From assembly GCA_002780135.1 (NCBI GenBank), contig PEWA01000060.1, positions 1 through 12,256 on the forward strand: DNA of 12,256 nucleotides, given 5' to 3'. The position numbers and the translations under genes are program-made. This DNA is from Candidatus Shapirobacteria bacterium CG06_land_8_20_14_3_00_40_12 (GTDB lineage Bacteria > Patescibacteriota > Microgenomatia > UBA12405). The notes beneath the pieces were generated by a model, which was not told where the DNA came from, did not search any database, and saw only the letters and a list, made by a program, of their open reading frames with translations. This document shows positions 8,132 through 12,256 of the stretch, piece after piece. How positions within the stretch are numbered: position 1 is the stretch's first letter; the number at the start of each line of letters is the position of its first letter.

Positions 8132-8995
8132 CTCTTTTAATTTTATTCCTCTTGATTCTTCTTTAGAACCGATTAATTCCAAATATTTTTCGGTAGTGGA
8201 AATCCGCTTGTGGCCGACTACTGCCGATACCACGTCAATCGGCACTCCCGATTTTAGCTGATAGACAATAAAAGTATTCCGTAAATCGTTGACCTTAATT
8301 CCCTTAATATCAGCTTTATTAAAATATCTGTTCAATAGGCTTCTAATATTACGGGAAAGAAGTACTCTGCCGGTTTTGGTAATAAACACATTTTTACCCT
8401 TACTTTCCCCCCGGACATCGGTAATATAGCGTTTCAATGCTTGTTTGGCCGAATTATTTAAGGGCACTATTCGCTCCGAGTGGCTTTCGTAACTTTCAAT
8501 TACAATTTCATTCTCGGAAACTTGTTCCAGCTTCAAATTTTCAATTTCCTTAATCCGTAAACCTGCTTGTAGCATTAGTTCCACTATGGCCGTAGCCCGG
8601 ATATCGTTTCGACAAGCGTCGCGAAGAGAACGATATTCAATCGGTTTTAAAATCTTTGGTACTTCATTTTCATATTTTGGATGTTTAATATCGCTTGAAG
8701 GATCAATCGTCACCAATCCCTCACTCTTAAGATAAGAAAAGAAGTTTTTAATCGAGTTTAGCTTCCGGGAGACTGATTTAGCCGTATAACCATTATCCCC
8801 TAAATCCTTTTTAAAACTCTCTACGCTGCCAGCCGACACTCCGTCAAGGGTGGTAATATTGCACTTTGAACTCAAAAATCCGATTAATTGATTAATGTCA
8901 CCCTTATAGGCTACAATGGTATTAACTGACTTCCCCCGAGAGGTAAGTGAGTTACCAAACTTATTTAAGGCTTCGTTTAGGGACAAAACAGTCAT
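8126..8995 (-). CDS. Tyrosine recombinase (XerC/XerD-like) with atypical active site
   Basis: Site-specific recombinase with an N-terminal SAM-like DNA-binding domain (about 1-90) and a C-terminal catalytic domain. Counting from ATG 8995 (289 aa), R147 (GLRIKEI), R239 (NDLRNT), H262 (GHKRISTTEKY) and nucleophile Y271 are present. The catalytic Lys of the beta-hairpin (GKGxKxR in XerD) is replaced by Glu171 in YESHSER, and the His of HxLR is Asn236. Four of six active-site residues are therefore kept. An in-frame TTG at 9004 would add three residues; I prefer the ATG because a TATAAT lies 10 nt upstream of it. The gene is convergent with the VirD4-like ATPase (6-bp overlap). It may be the chromosome-dimer recombinase or the integrase of a local element; no dif or att site is visible. 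Confidence 0.85.
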   Translation of the reverse strand: MTVLSLNEALNKFGNSLTSRGKSVNTIVAYKGDINQLIGFLSSKCNITTLDGVSAGSVESFKKDLGDNGYTAKSVSRKLNSIKNFFSYLKSEGLVTIDPSSDIKHPKYENEVPKILKPIEYRSLRDACRNDIRATAIVELMLQAGLRIKEIENLKLEQVSENEIVIESYESHSERIVPLNNSAKQALKRYITDVRGESKGKNVFITKTGRVLLSRNIRSLLNRYFNKADIKGIKVNDLRNTFIVYQLKSGVPIDVVSAVVGHKRISTTEKYLELIGSKEESRGIKLKEL

Positions 8996-9005
8996 ATTTC
9001 TCAAA

Positions 9006-9011
9006 ATTATA
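9006..9011 (-). promoter_or_regulatory. -10 element of the recombinase gene
   Basis: TATAAT on the minus strand, 10 nt before ATG 8995, in a run reading ATAAGATATAAT. No clear -35 is seen. The position predicts a transcript with almost no 5' leader. Confidence 0.45.
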
Positions 9012-9049
9012 TCTTATAGTACCACGTATTAGGTCACATATCAACCCAA

Positions 9050-9229
9050 ATGCTAAAAAACCTGTTTTATCGCCTAATCCTTATAATCATTATCATTTCT
9101 TCAGTTTTAGCTATCAGTCGCCAGGTATCTATTCTTCTTAGCGCCAAAACCACCATTCGTGATCTTGAAGCCAAAATCAGCCGGCTGGAGAAACAAAACC
9201 AACAGCTGGAAAAAGCTATCGGGCAATAA
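9050..9229 (+). CDS. Small membrane-anchored coiled-coil protein (FtsB/DivIC-like architecture)
   Basis: A 59-aa open frame starting at ATG 9050. Residues 4-21 form one very hydrophobic helix (LFYRLILIIIIISSVLA). After a short linker, residues 33-57 form a charged heptad-type helix (IRDLEAKISRLEKQNQQLEKAI). A short cytoplasmic tail, one membrane helix and an outer coiled coil is the layout of the divisome proteins FtsB/DivIC/FtsL, but this protein is shorter than most of them and lacks a recognisable C-terminal motif, so the assignment is architectural only. A strong hairpin terminator begins 5 nt after the stop, which supports a real transcription unit. A TATAGT at 9015-9020 is a possible -10. 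The gene is divergent from the recombinase. Confidence 0.6.
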   Translation: MLKNLFYRLILIIIIISSVLAISRQVSILLSAKTTIRDLEAKISRLEKQNQQLEKAIGQ

Positions 9230-9233
9230 AAAT

Positions 9234-9254
9234 TCCCCCAAAGGGGGACTTTTT
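9234..9254 (+). terminator. Bidirectional intrinsic terminator
   Basis: TCCCCC (9234-9239), loop AAA, GGGGGA (9243-9248), then a five-T tract at 9250-9254. On the minus strand the same hairpin is followed by a T run (complement of 9228-9232). It therefore ends both the small coiled-coil gene and the convergent tRNA transcript, whose 3' end is at 9260. Confidence 0.85.
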
Positions 9255-9259
9255 ATATG

Positions 9260-9513
9260 TTGCGGGGCCAGGAGTTGAACCTGGCCTGTGAGATTATGCA
9301 AGTGTTATCTCCCATTACTGAGAGTATCGGACTATATCATCACCCGGCAGCTGCCGGGGCTTCGCGTGTAGTCTCTACGGAGTTCCGCCTAGGCGGATTC
9401 CCTCGGTATTACCCCAAAGGGGTTTCACCGATATAGCGAAGTACTTTAGTAGCGTAAATTACTTTACACTCGGCCCATTTTGAGCCTCACGTGCAGCCGT
9501 ACACTACCCCGCA
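9260..9513 (-). tRNA. tRNA with anticodon CAU (Met or Ile2), split by a group I intron
   Basis: The exons are 9483-9513 (5', 31 nt) and 9260-9298 (3', 39 nt). Joined, they give a 7-bp acceptor TGCGGGG/CCCCGCA, a D-stem GTGT/GCAC, an anticodon stem TGAGG/TCTCA (one G-U) with loop CTCATAA, a 4-nt variable region CAGG, a T-stem CCAGG/CCTGG with loop TTCAACT, and discriminator A. CCA is not encoded. The anticodon is CAU. The acceptor end resembles initiator tRNA, but the T1-A72 pair, T11-A24 and the lack of three consecutive G-C pairs in the anticodon stem argue against fMet. That leaves elongator Met or the lysidine-modified Ile tRNA; I cannot separate these. The D-loop is short (6 nt, ACGGCT) and lacks a canonical A21. 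Confidence 0.85.
9299..9482 (-). ncRNA. Group I self-splicing intron (184 nt) in the tRNA anticodon loop
   Basis: On the minus strand the intron follows U33 and ends in G directly before C34. P1: exon GGCT pairs with IGS GGGCC, with the splice-site U9483 opposite G9475 as a U-G wobble. P2: AGTGTAAA/TTTACGCT with a GTAA tetraloop. P3: CTTCGC (9441-9436) with GCGAAGC (9365-9359). P4: TCGGT/ACCGA; P5: CCCC/GGGG; P6a: CCGCC/GGCGG. The R-type core GTAGAGACTACACG (9378-9365) contains P7 5' GACTA, which pairs with TAGTC in the S-type GATATAGTCC (9338-9329). P8 is the 16-bp palindrome at 9343-9358. P9: CTCTC/GGGAG. No homing-endonuclease gene is present. The core motifs and the match of splice sites to the tRNA loop make this a secure call. 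Confidence 0.93.
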
Positions 9514-9529
9514 TGTCAAAGAACTAGAA

Positions 9530-9538
9530 AGTATAACA
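9530..9538 (-). promoter_or_regulatory. Proximal extended -10 promoter of the tRNA
   Basis: The minus strand reads TGTTATACT at 9538-9530, a TGn-extended -10 with one mismatch. It predicts a start about 10 nt before the mature tRNA 5' end at 9513. No clear -35. Confidence 0.45.
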
Positions 9539-9591
9539 TTTTCTCCAAAACTGTGGACTGTGTACGAACAAATTCGGACTCAATTTAAAAA

Positions 9592-9600
9592 ATTATAGCA
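9592..9600 (-). promoter_or_regulatory. Distal extended -10 element upstream of the tRNA
   Basis: TGCTATAAT on the minus strand, identical to the nonamer in front of the membrane-protein operon at 5412-5404. It would give a leader of roughly 70 nt before the tRNA. A GC-rich hairpin lies directly upstream. Confidence 0.4.
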
Positions 9601-9604
9601 TTTT

Positions 9605-9648
9605 GCCCCGCTCGCCGCGGGTGGGGGGCGCGGCGAAAACGGAGGGGC
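9605..9648. repeat. GC-rich two-part inverted repeat
   Basis: Outer arms GCCCC (9605-9609) and GGGGC (9644-9648) enclose inner arms CGCCGCG (9613-9619) and CGCGGCG (9629-9635). It stands out sharply from the AT-rich surroundings. No adjoining T-tract, so it is not an ordinary terminator. It sits between the divergent tRNA and DUF3800 genes. Confidence 0.6.
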
Positions 9649-9669
9649 TCGATTAAAGTTATTTTTTGC

Positions 9670-9687
9670 GCGCGCGATTTTAAGAAA
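9670..9687 (+). repeat. Direct repeat, left copy
   Basis: GCGCGCGATTTTAAGAAA matches 10586-10603 at 17 of 18 positions. This copy lies where the promoter spacer and -35 of the DUF3800 gene would be, and it is the end of a longer (GC)n tract. The pair encloses the DUF3800 gene. Confidence 0.6.
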
Positions 9688-9692
9688 GGATA

Positions 9693-9698
9693 TATAAT
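9693..9698 (+). promoter_or_regulatory. -10 element of the DUF3800 gene
   Basis: Perfect TATAAT, 7 nt before ATG 9706, so transcription should start at or beside the start codon. The expected -35 position falls in GC-rich repeat sequence and is not recognisable. AAGAAAGGA at 9682-9690 looks like a Shine-Dalgarno but is upstream of the -10, about 15 nt from the ATG. Confidence 0.5.
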
Positions 9699-9705
9699 TA
9701 TTAAA

Positions 9706-10488
9706 ATGTATTTACTCTATATTGATGAGTCTGGCGACACGATTCCATTATCACAAGGTGGTAAGAAATATTTAGTATTAACTGGCTGTGTAATTCACGA
9801 GAAAGATATTCATCAAATAGAAAGTTCTCTAAGACAGATAAAAAGTAAGTATTATCAAAATCCCGAGATTGAATTTAAATCAAATTTTTTACGATATGCC
9901 AATCCCGACCTTAATGCATCATCGATTCTAAAACTAAACTCACGAGAAAAATATAATGAGCTTGAGGCAGACATGACAAAATATTTAAATAAAATTCCCA
10001 CCACCGTTTATTCAATTGTTATCGATAAAAAATCATATTGGGAACAATATCCATCTCAAAATCCTTATGATATTGCCTATGTGTTTTTATTGGAAAGATT
10101 TCAAAAGTATCTCGAGGAAAAAGATGGTTTGGGAATTTGTATTATTGATCCTCGCGAAGGTCAAGTTGAAAAAACATTTATTGGCCTAGACTTGGATAAA
10201 ATTCACAACAAAATGAGATGGGAAGATGGTTCAGTTTGGAAAAAATGCCCAAACATAGTTGAAAGATTACTATTTTCAACATCCGACAAAACAGTTGGGA
10301 TTCAAATTGCCGATTTGTATTGCTACCCAATTTATCATGTTTTTGAGTACGACAAAACAAAAGAAGAATATTGGCGTTTTAATGAAATTAGCTATCAAAA
10401 ACTTTACAAGAAAAATGGGAAAATTGATGGTGTTGGTTTGAAATATTTCCCCGATAAAACGAAAAAAGACCTTCGTTTTTTCTCTTGA
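9706..10488 (+). CDS. DUF3800 family protein (predicted RNase H-fold metal-binding protein)
   Basis: The 260-aa product begins directly with the family signature Y5-IDESGD11. It also shows the later IIDPRE (D148-x-R150-E) and the C-terminal GIQIADLYCYPIY (D203), the three acidic sites typical of DUF3800. The family is thought to adopt an RNase H-like fold, which suggests metal-dependent nuclease chemistry, and it is common on mobile elements and in defence islands; biochemical function is not established. ATG 9706 is certain because the motif follows at once. Codons are more AT-rich than in the operons to the left, in keeping with horizontal gain. The gene and its 3' region are bracketed by direct repeats, and its stop codon lies inside a terminator hairpin. 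An XRE regulator is adjacent but oppositely oriented. Confidence 0.88.
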   Translation: MYLLYIDESGDTIPLSQGGKKYLVLTGCVIHEKDIHQIESSLRQIKSKYYQNPEIEFKSNFLRYANPDLNASSILKLNSREKYNELEADMTKYLNKIPTTVYSIVIDKKSYWEQYPSQNPYDIAYVFLLERFQKYLEEKDGLGICIIDPREGQVEKTFIGLDLDKIHNKMRWEDGSVWKKCPNIVERLLFSTSDKTVGIQIADLYCYPIYHVFEYDKTKEEYWRFNEISYQKLYKKNGKIDGVGLKYFPDKTKKDLRFFS

Positions 10489-10501
10489 AGGTCTGTTTTC
10501 G
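10460..10501. terminator. Long terminator hairpin overlapping the DUF3800 stop codon
   Basis: CGAAAA/TTTTCG and AGACCTTC/GAAGGTCT (10467-10474 with 10487-10494) form about 14 bp with one mismatch around a 12-nt loop. The coding end and TGA (10486-10488) are inside it. On the minus strand the inner stem is followed by six T, a stronger termination signal than on the plus strand. Confidence 0.7.
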
Positions 10502-10523
10502 ATGGGCGTGATTGCTCACGACC
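10460..10523 (-). ncRNA. Candidate small RNA antisense to the DUF3800 3' end
   Basis: This is inference. A minus-strand transcript starting near 10523 would fold into a hairpin CGTGA-GCAA-TCACG (10520-10507) capped by a GNRA tetraloop, then a terminator hairpin with a six-T tail. A promoter-like pair sits at the right distance upstream. The RNA would be about 65 nt and complementary to the last nine or so codons of the DUF3800 gene. The simpler reading is just two unrelated hairpins. Confidence 0.25.
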
Positions 10524-10529
10524 AACTAT

Positions 10530-10560
10530 ATTATGACATATAACACCTATTTGGTGTCAA
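10530..10560 (-). promoter_or_regulatory. Promoter-like sequence reading towards the DUF3800 3' end
   Basis: On the minus strand a consensus TTGACA (10560-10555) precedes CATAAT (10535-10530) with a 19-bp spacer, longer than ideal. Most of the -35 and part of the spacer form an inverted repeat ACACC-N5-GGTGT (10543-10557), which could be an operator. Confidence 0.3.
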
Positions 10561-10585
10561 GTAGATGTGTTGAAAAAAAATTTAT

Positions 10586-10603
10586 GCGTGCGATTTTAAG
10601 AAA
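10586..10603 (+). repeat. Direct repeat, right copy
   Basis: GCGTGCGATTTTAAGAAA, 17 of 18 identical to 9670-9687. It lies just beyond the stop codon of the XRE gene. Together the copies enclose a 916-bp-period module with the DUF3800 gene. Confidence 0.6.
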
Positions 10604-10609
10604 AATAAA

Positions 10610-10876
10610 TTAGAAACCCCGAAAAAACTCCTCTAAAGATAAACTAAGACAGTGGGATAACCTCCAAATTGTATGGAGACTGGGCGAATACTTGCCTTGT
10701 TCAATTTTGTTGACGTAGGTGTGGTAATAACCCGCCTTGACTGATAATTGTTCTTGGCTAATGTTCTTTGTTTCCCTTATCTTCCGTAAATACTTGCCAA
10801 TTACGACAGCAAATTCTTTTTTCTCTTCTCGTCGTAGTTGTGGTGTGCTTTCAAAAGTGAGAGTTTTTGGCTCCAT
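10610..10876 (-). CDS. XRE-family helix-turn-helix transcriptional regulator
   Basis: The 88-aa protein has a Cro/CI-type HTH at about 24-80. GKYLRKIRETKNIS is helix 1, QEQLSVKAG helix 2 and YHTYVNKIEQGKYSPS the recognition helix and turn. The L-x-RLSHCLSLSLEEFF end is typical of the fold. Residues 1-20 are a charged N-terminal arm; there is no partner domain, as for small repressors of toxin-antitoxin or phage-like units. A palindrome (10887-10908) lies directly upstream, across the spacer of its own promoter and next to the divergent promoter, so autoregulation and control of the two-gene plus-strand operon are likely. A TCTAAT -10 sits 5 nt before ATG 10876, predicting a leaderless mRNA. 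Confidence 0.88.
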   Translation of the reverse strand: MEPKTLTFESTPQLRREEKKEFAVVIGKYLRKIRETKNISQEQLSVKAGYYHTYVNKIEQGKYSPSLHTIWRLSHCLSLSLEEFFRGF

Positions 10877-10881
10877 ACCTT

Positions 10882-10887
10882 ATTAGA
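10882..10887 (-). promoter_or_regulatory. -10 element of the XRE regulator gene
   Basis: TCTAAT (5 of 6 to consensus), 5 nt from the start codon. The adjoining palindrome would place a bound repressor between -10 and -35. Confidence 0.4.
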
Positions 10888-10908
10888 CAGAAACCTGCTG
10901 TTTTCTGT
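10887..10908. promoter_or_regulatory. Palindromic operator, probable XRE repressor site
   Basis: Perfect 7-bp arms ACAGAAA (10887-10893) and TTTCTGT (10902-10908) with an 8-bp spacer. It touches the -10 of the XRE gene and ends 1 bp before the -35 of the divergent plus-strand promoter, so one bound dimer could affect both. A CACTAGTG palindrome at 10913-10920 follows. Confidence 0.6.
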
Positions 10909-10909
10909 A

Positions 10910-10938
10910 TTGCACTAGTGTTGTGGTAGAGGTATAAT
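10910..10938 (+). promoter_or_regulatory. Promoter of the two-gene coiled-coil operon
   Basis: TTGCAC (10910-10915, weak -35), 17-bp spacer, perfect TATAAT (10933-10938). Start expected near 10945, about 30 nt before ATG 10976. No Shine-Dalgarno near that ATG. Confidence 0.65.
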
Positions 10939-10975
10939 TTGGAGATTAAATTTTAATAATTAAACATAGATAAAT

Positions 10976-11107
10976 ATGGAAGGTTAAACAAATGTTCTTG
11001 AAACCGCTAAAAACGTAGCCCTTGAGCGGGGGGCGGAGCGACGTAAAGTTGCTTCGGAAAAAATCAGTGGTTTTTTCAAGGGGATTAAGGAGAAAATTAC
11101 AAAAACG
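10976..11107 (+). other. In-frame upstream part of the next gene, interrupted by TAA at codon 4
   Basis: ATG 10976 is followed by GAA GGT TAA, and after that stop the same frame stays open into the GTG-started gene at 11108. The intervening peptide (TNVLETAKNVALERG, then KVASEKISGFFKGIKEKI) has the same charged, helical, Ala/Lys/Glu-rich character as the downstream protein, so it looks like true coding sequence. With one substitution in the TAA the gene would encode 247 aa. No ATG, GTG or TTG exists in frame between the TAA and 11108. Confidence 0.6.
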
Positions 11108-11719
11108 GTGGATTTTGCACTTGGGTCTCCTGACGCAGCAGCTTATCTTGGAAGGGAAACAGTAAAAGCTGGAAAGGAAAAAGCCGGGGAAGTTAGAGAT
11201 GCCGTTGTGGAAGCCGCCACAAGAGCCAAAGAAAGTGTTATTGATACTAAAGATAGACTTGTTAGTCGGGCCGTAGATGCAAAAAATAGGTTGGTGACCA
11301 AATATGAAGAAACGAGAGATACCACCAAAGCTAAAATTGAAGAACTTTCTACCAGAGCTGCTGTGTGGGGTTTAACTAACATTGCTGAGCCTGTGGAAAA
11401 CAGACTACAACAGGTTTATGAATTACCAGCTGTCGTCAAAGAATGGCAGTCAAGTCGAGCAGAGTCTCAAGCACAAAAACATGAGATGAGGGCTAATTTG
11501 ACCAAACTACAAGGTGAGGCTCGTGTTAAGGCACTACAAGAGCAAATGACAGCAATTCAAGAAGCTACTACTCGACAAGCCACTAGCATAGAAGGTGCTA
11601 GAGATGCTGCCAGAGCCAGATTATCAGAGTTGACTCAAAAAACTGCCGATAGAAGAGAACAGGCTAACCAAGTTTTTGGACGTACTAGAGCCATAGTCGC
11701 ATCTATTCAGACTAAATAA
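11108..11719 (+). CDS. Ala/Lys/Glu-rich helical (coiled-coil, LEA-like) hypothetical protein
   Basis: No recognised family. From GTG 11108 the product is 203 aa, almost entirely predicted amphipathic helix and rich in Ala, Lys, Glu, Arg and Thr. Phrases such as AGEVRDAVVEAATRAKESV and DTKDRLVSRAVDAKNRLVTK recall the imperfect 11-residue periodicity of LEA or apolipoprotein-like proteins. A second helical block covers about 110-195 (QSSRAESQAQKHEMRANLTK and onwards). There is no signal peptide or membrane helix. The reading frame continues upstream to ATG 10976 except for a TAA at codon 4, so this GTG may not be the ancestral start; the AAGGAG at 11087-11092 is 15 nt away, far for a ribosome-binding site. 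It shares a promoter and terminator with the 107-aa gene 23 nt downstream. Confidence 0.65.
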   Translation: MDFALGSPDAAAYLGRETVKAGKEKAGEVRDAVVEAATRAKESVIDTKDRLVSRAVDAKNRLVTKYEETRDTTKAKIEELSTRAAVWGLTNIAEPVENRLQQVYELPAVVKEWQSSRAESQAQKHEMRANLTKLQGEARVKALQEQMTAIQEATTRQATSIEGARDAARARLSELTQKTADRREQANQVFGRTRAIVASIQTK

Positions 11720-11742
11720 TTAAAAGTTAAATAAATAAAAAT

Positions 11743-12066
11743 ATGGATTTACAACAAATAAAAGAAATTTTAAACAAAGCTGGCTTTTCAGCCGAGTCTT
11801 TGACAGTTATGAATCAGGTTTTAGATGAAGCAATAGAGAAAAGTTTTTTAACCAAAGAAGGAAAAGAAAAACTTTTGGGGATTATTGATACCGAAACCGA
11901 ACTTGCAAACATTGAGGCGGATATTATGGAGCAGGTAGCCATTGCCCTTGAGAGTTTTGCTAGTGAGTTAGACAAGGCAAATGAAATTGCTGGAAACGAA
12001 GTTGATACCGCCGAAAAGACCTTTGATTTCGACGATAAACAAATACAAGATACTTTAGCTGCCTAG
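11743..12066 (+). CDS. Small acidic helical hypothetical protein
   Basis: The 107-aa product is not recognised. It is acidic and predicted all-helical: MDLQQIKEILNKAGFSAESL, then LDEAIEKSFLTKEGKEKLLGII, then a long acidic helix ELANIEADIMEQVAIALESF running into FDFDDKQIQDTLAA. No membrane segment. The strongly acidic protein beside a basic/mixed helical partner suggests the two gene products might bind each other; this is inference. It is the second and last gene of the operon that begins at the 10910-10938 promoter, and a strong terminator lies 24 nt past its TAG stop. The start is preceded by an AT-only stretch without a Shine-Dalgarno sequence. Confidence 0.75.
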   Translation: MDLQQIKEILNKAGFSAESLTVMNQVLDEAIEKSFLTKEGKEKLLGIIDTETELANIEADIMEQVAIALESFASELDKANEIAGNEVDTAEKTFDFDDKQIQDTLAA

Positions 12067-12089
12067 TAAACTTAGATTTGTATGTAAAG

Positions 12090-12122
12090 TACCCCCGTTA
12101 ATTCGGGGGTATTTGTTTTTTT
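12090..12122 (+). terminator. Intrinsic terminator of the coiled-coil operon
   Basis: An 8-bp perfect stem TACCCCCG/CGGGGGTA (12090-12097 with 12104-12111), loop TTAATT, then TTTG and a seven-T run. Beyond it, to the window end, I see only AT-rich sequence with a possible extended -10 (TGTTATAAA, 12182-12190) and no gene. Confidence 0.92.
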
Positions 12123-12256
12123 AACTGGTGCGGTAGCAAAATCAGTTTATATATTTACTTGGGTCAATAAATAAATGTTTGTGTTATAAAAAATACAAAA
12201 TAACTTTGTAATTTAATTTCATAAAAATTTTTGCGTTTTTCGTCCGAGCCGACTTT

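Noticed and set aside
9260..9513. tmRNA (ssrA) as the identity of the structured RNA
   Set aside because: A proper D-stem, anticodon stem and T-arm form once the middle is removed, and the middle contains group I core motifs; no tag-peptide frame or tmRNA 5' consensus is present.
9260..9513. tRNA 3' end as an integrase attachment site for the nearby recombinase
   Set aside because: I found no second copy of the tRNA 3' sequence in the window, so there is no att pair to support it.
10976..10987. Stop-codon reassignment to explain the TAA at codon 4
   Set aside because: TAA terminates the ATPase, recombinase and 59-aa genes at sensible places, so it is a normal stop in this genome.
12123..12256. 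Start of another gene or tRNA at the right edge
   Set aside because: Only a weak extended -10 and a short GC patch are visible; no open frame with a start or RNA fold can be supported.

Overview
This looks like a chromosomal segment from a small-genome bacterium, most likely a member of the Candidate Phyla Radiation (Patescibacteria), possibly Microgenomates-like. That placement is an inference. It rests on AT-rich, tightly packed genes, few Shine-Dalgarno sequences, a membrane-anchored VirD4/HerA-like ATPase of a type common in that group, and a tRNA split by a very small group I intron. TAA, TAG and TGA all end genes here, so the UGA=Gly code of Gracilibacteria/Absconditabacteria is unlikely.

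Region 1 (1-5394, minus strand) is a compact six-gene run read right to left. It encodes a polytopic membrane protein, a polyprenyl diphosphate synthase, a Nudix hydrolase of the RppH type, two tandem ChbG/HpnK (YdjC-like) deacetylase paralogues, and DnaG primase, which runs off the left edge. Spacings are -4 to +5 nt except for one 34-nt gap. The first deacetylase carries an apparent one-base deletion in an A-run just after its start codon. The second has lost several metal ligands.

Region 2 (5395-9254) starts at a short divergent promoter region. A small hypothetical protein overlaps the VirD4-like ATPase gene on the plus strand. These converge on a tyrosine recombinase (minus) that lacks two of the six usual catalytic residues. 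A 59-aa membrane/coiled-coil protein is divergent from the recombinase and ends at a bidirectional terminator.

Region 3 (9260-9705) holds a minus-strand tRNA with anticodon CAU, interrupted after U33 by a 184-nt group I intron whose P1-P9 helices can be traced. Next to it are a GC-rich hairpin and a (GC)n tract.

Region 4 (9670-12256) is accessory in character. A DUF3800 gene and a possible small RNA lie between two 18-bp near-identical direct repeats. An XRE-type regulator with its own palindromic operator follows. It is divergent from two helical hypothetical proteins, the first of which has an in-frame TAA at codon 4 of its apparent full reading frame. A strong terminator closes that operon, and I see no gene in the last ~130 bp.

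At five genes a -10 hexamer lies only 5-10 nt upstream of the start codon, so leaderless transcripts may be common in this genome. The most notable features are the minimal tRNA group I intron, the repeat-bounded DUF3800 module with its putative small RNA, the active/degenerate deacetylase pair beside a polyprenyl synthase, and the atypical recombinase.
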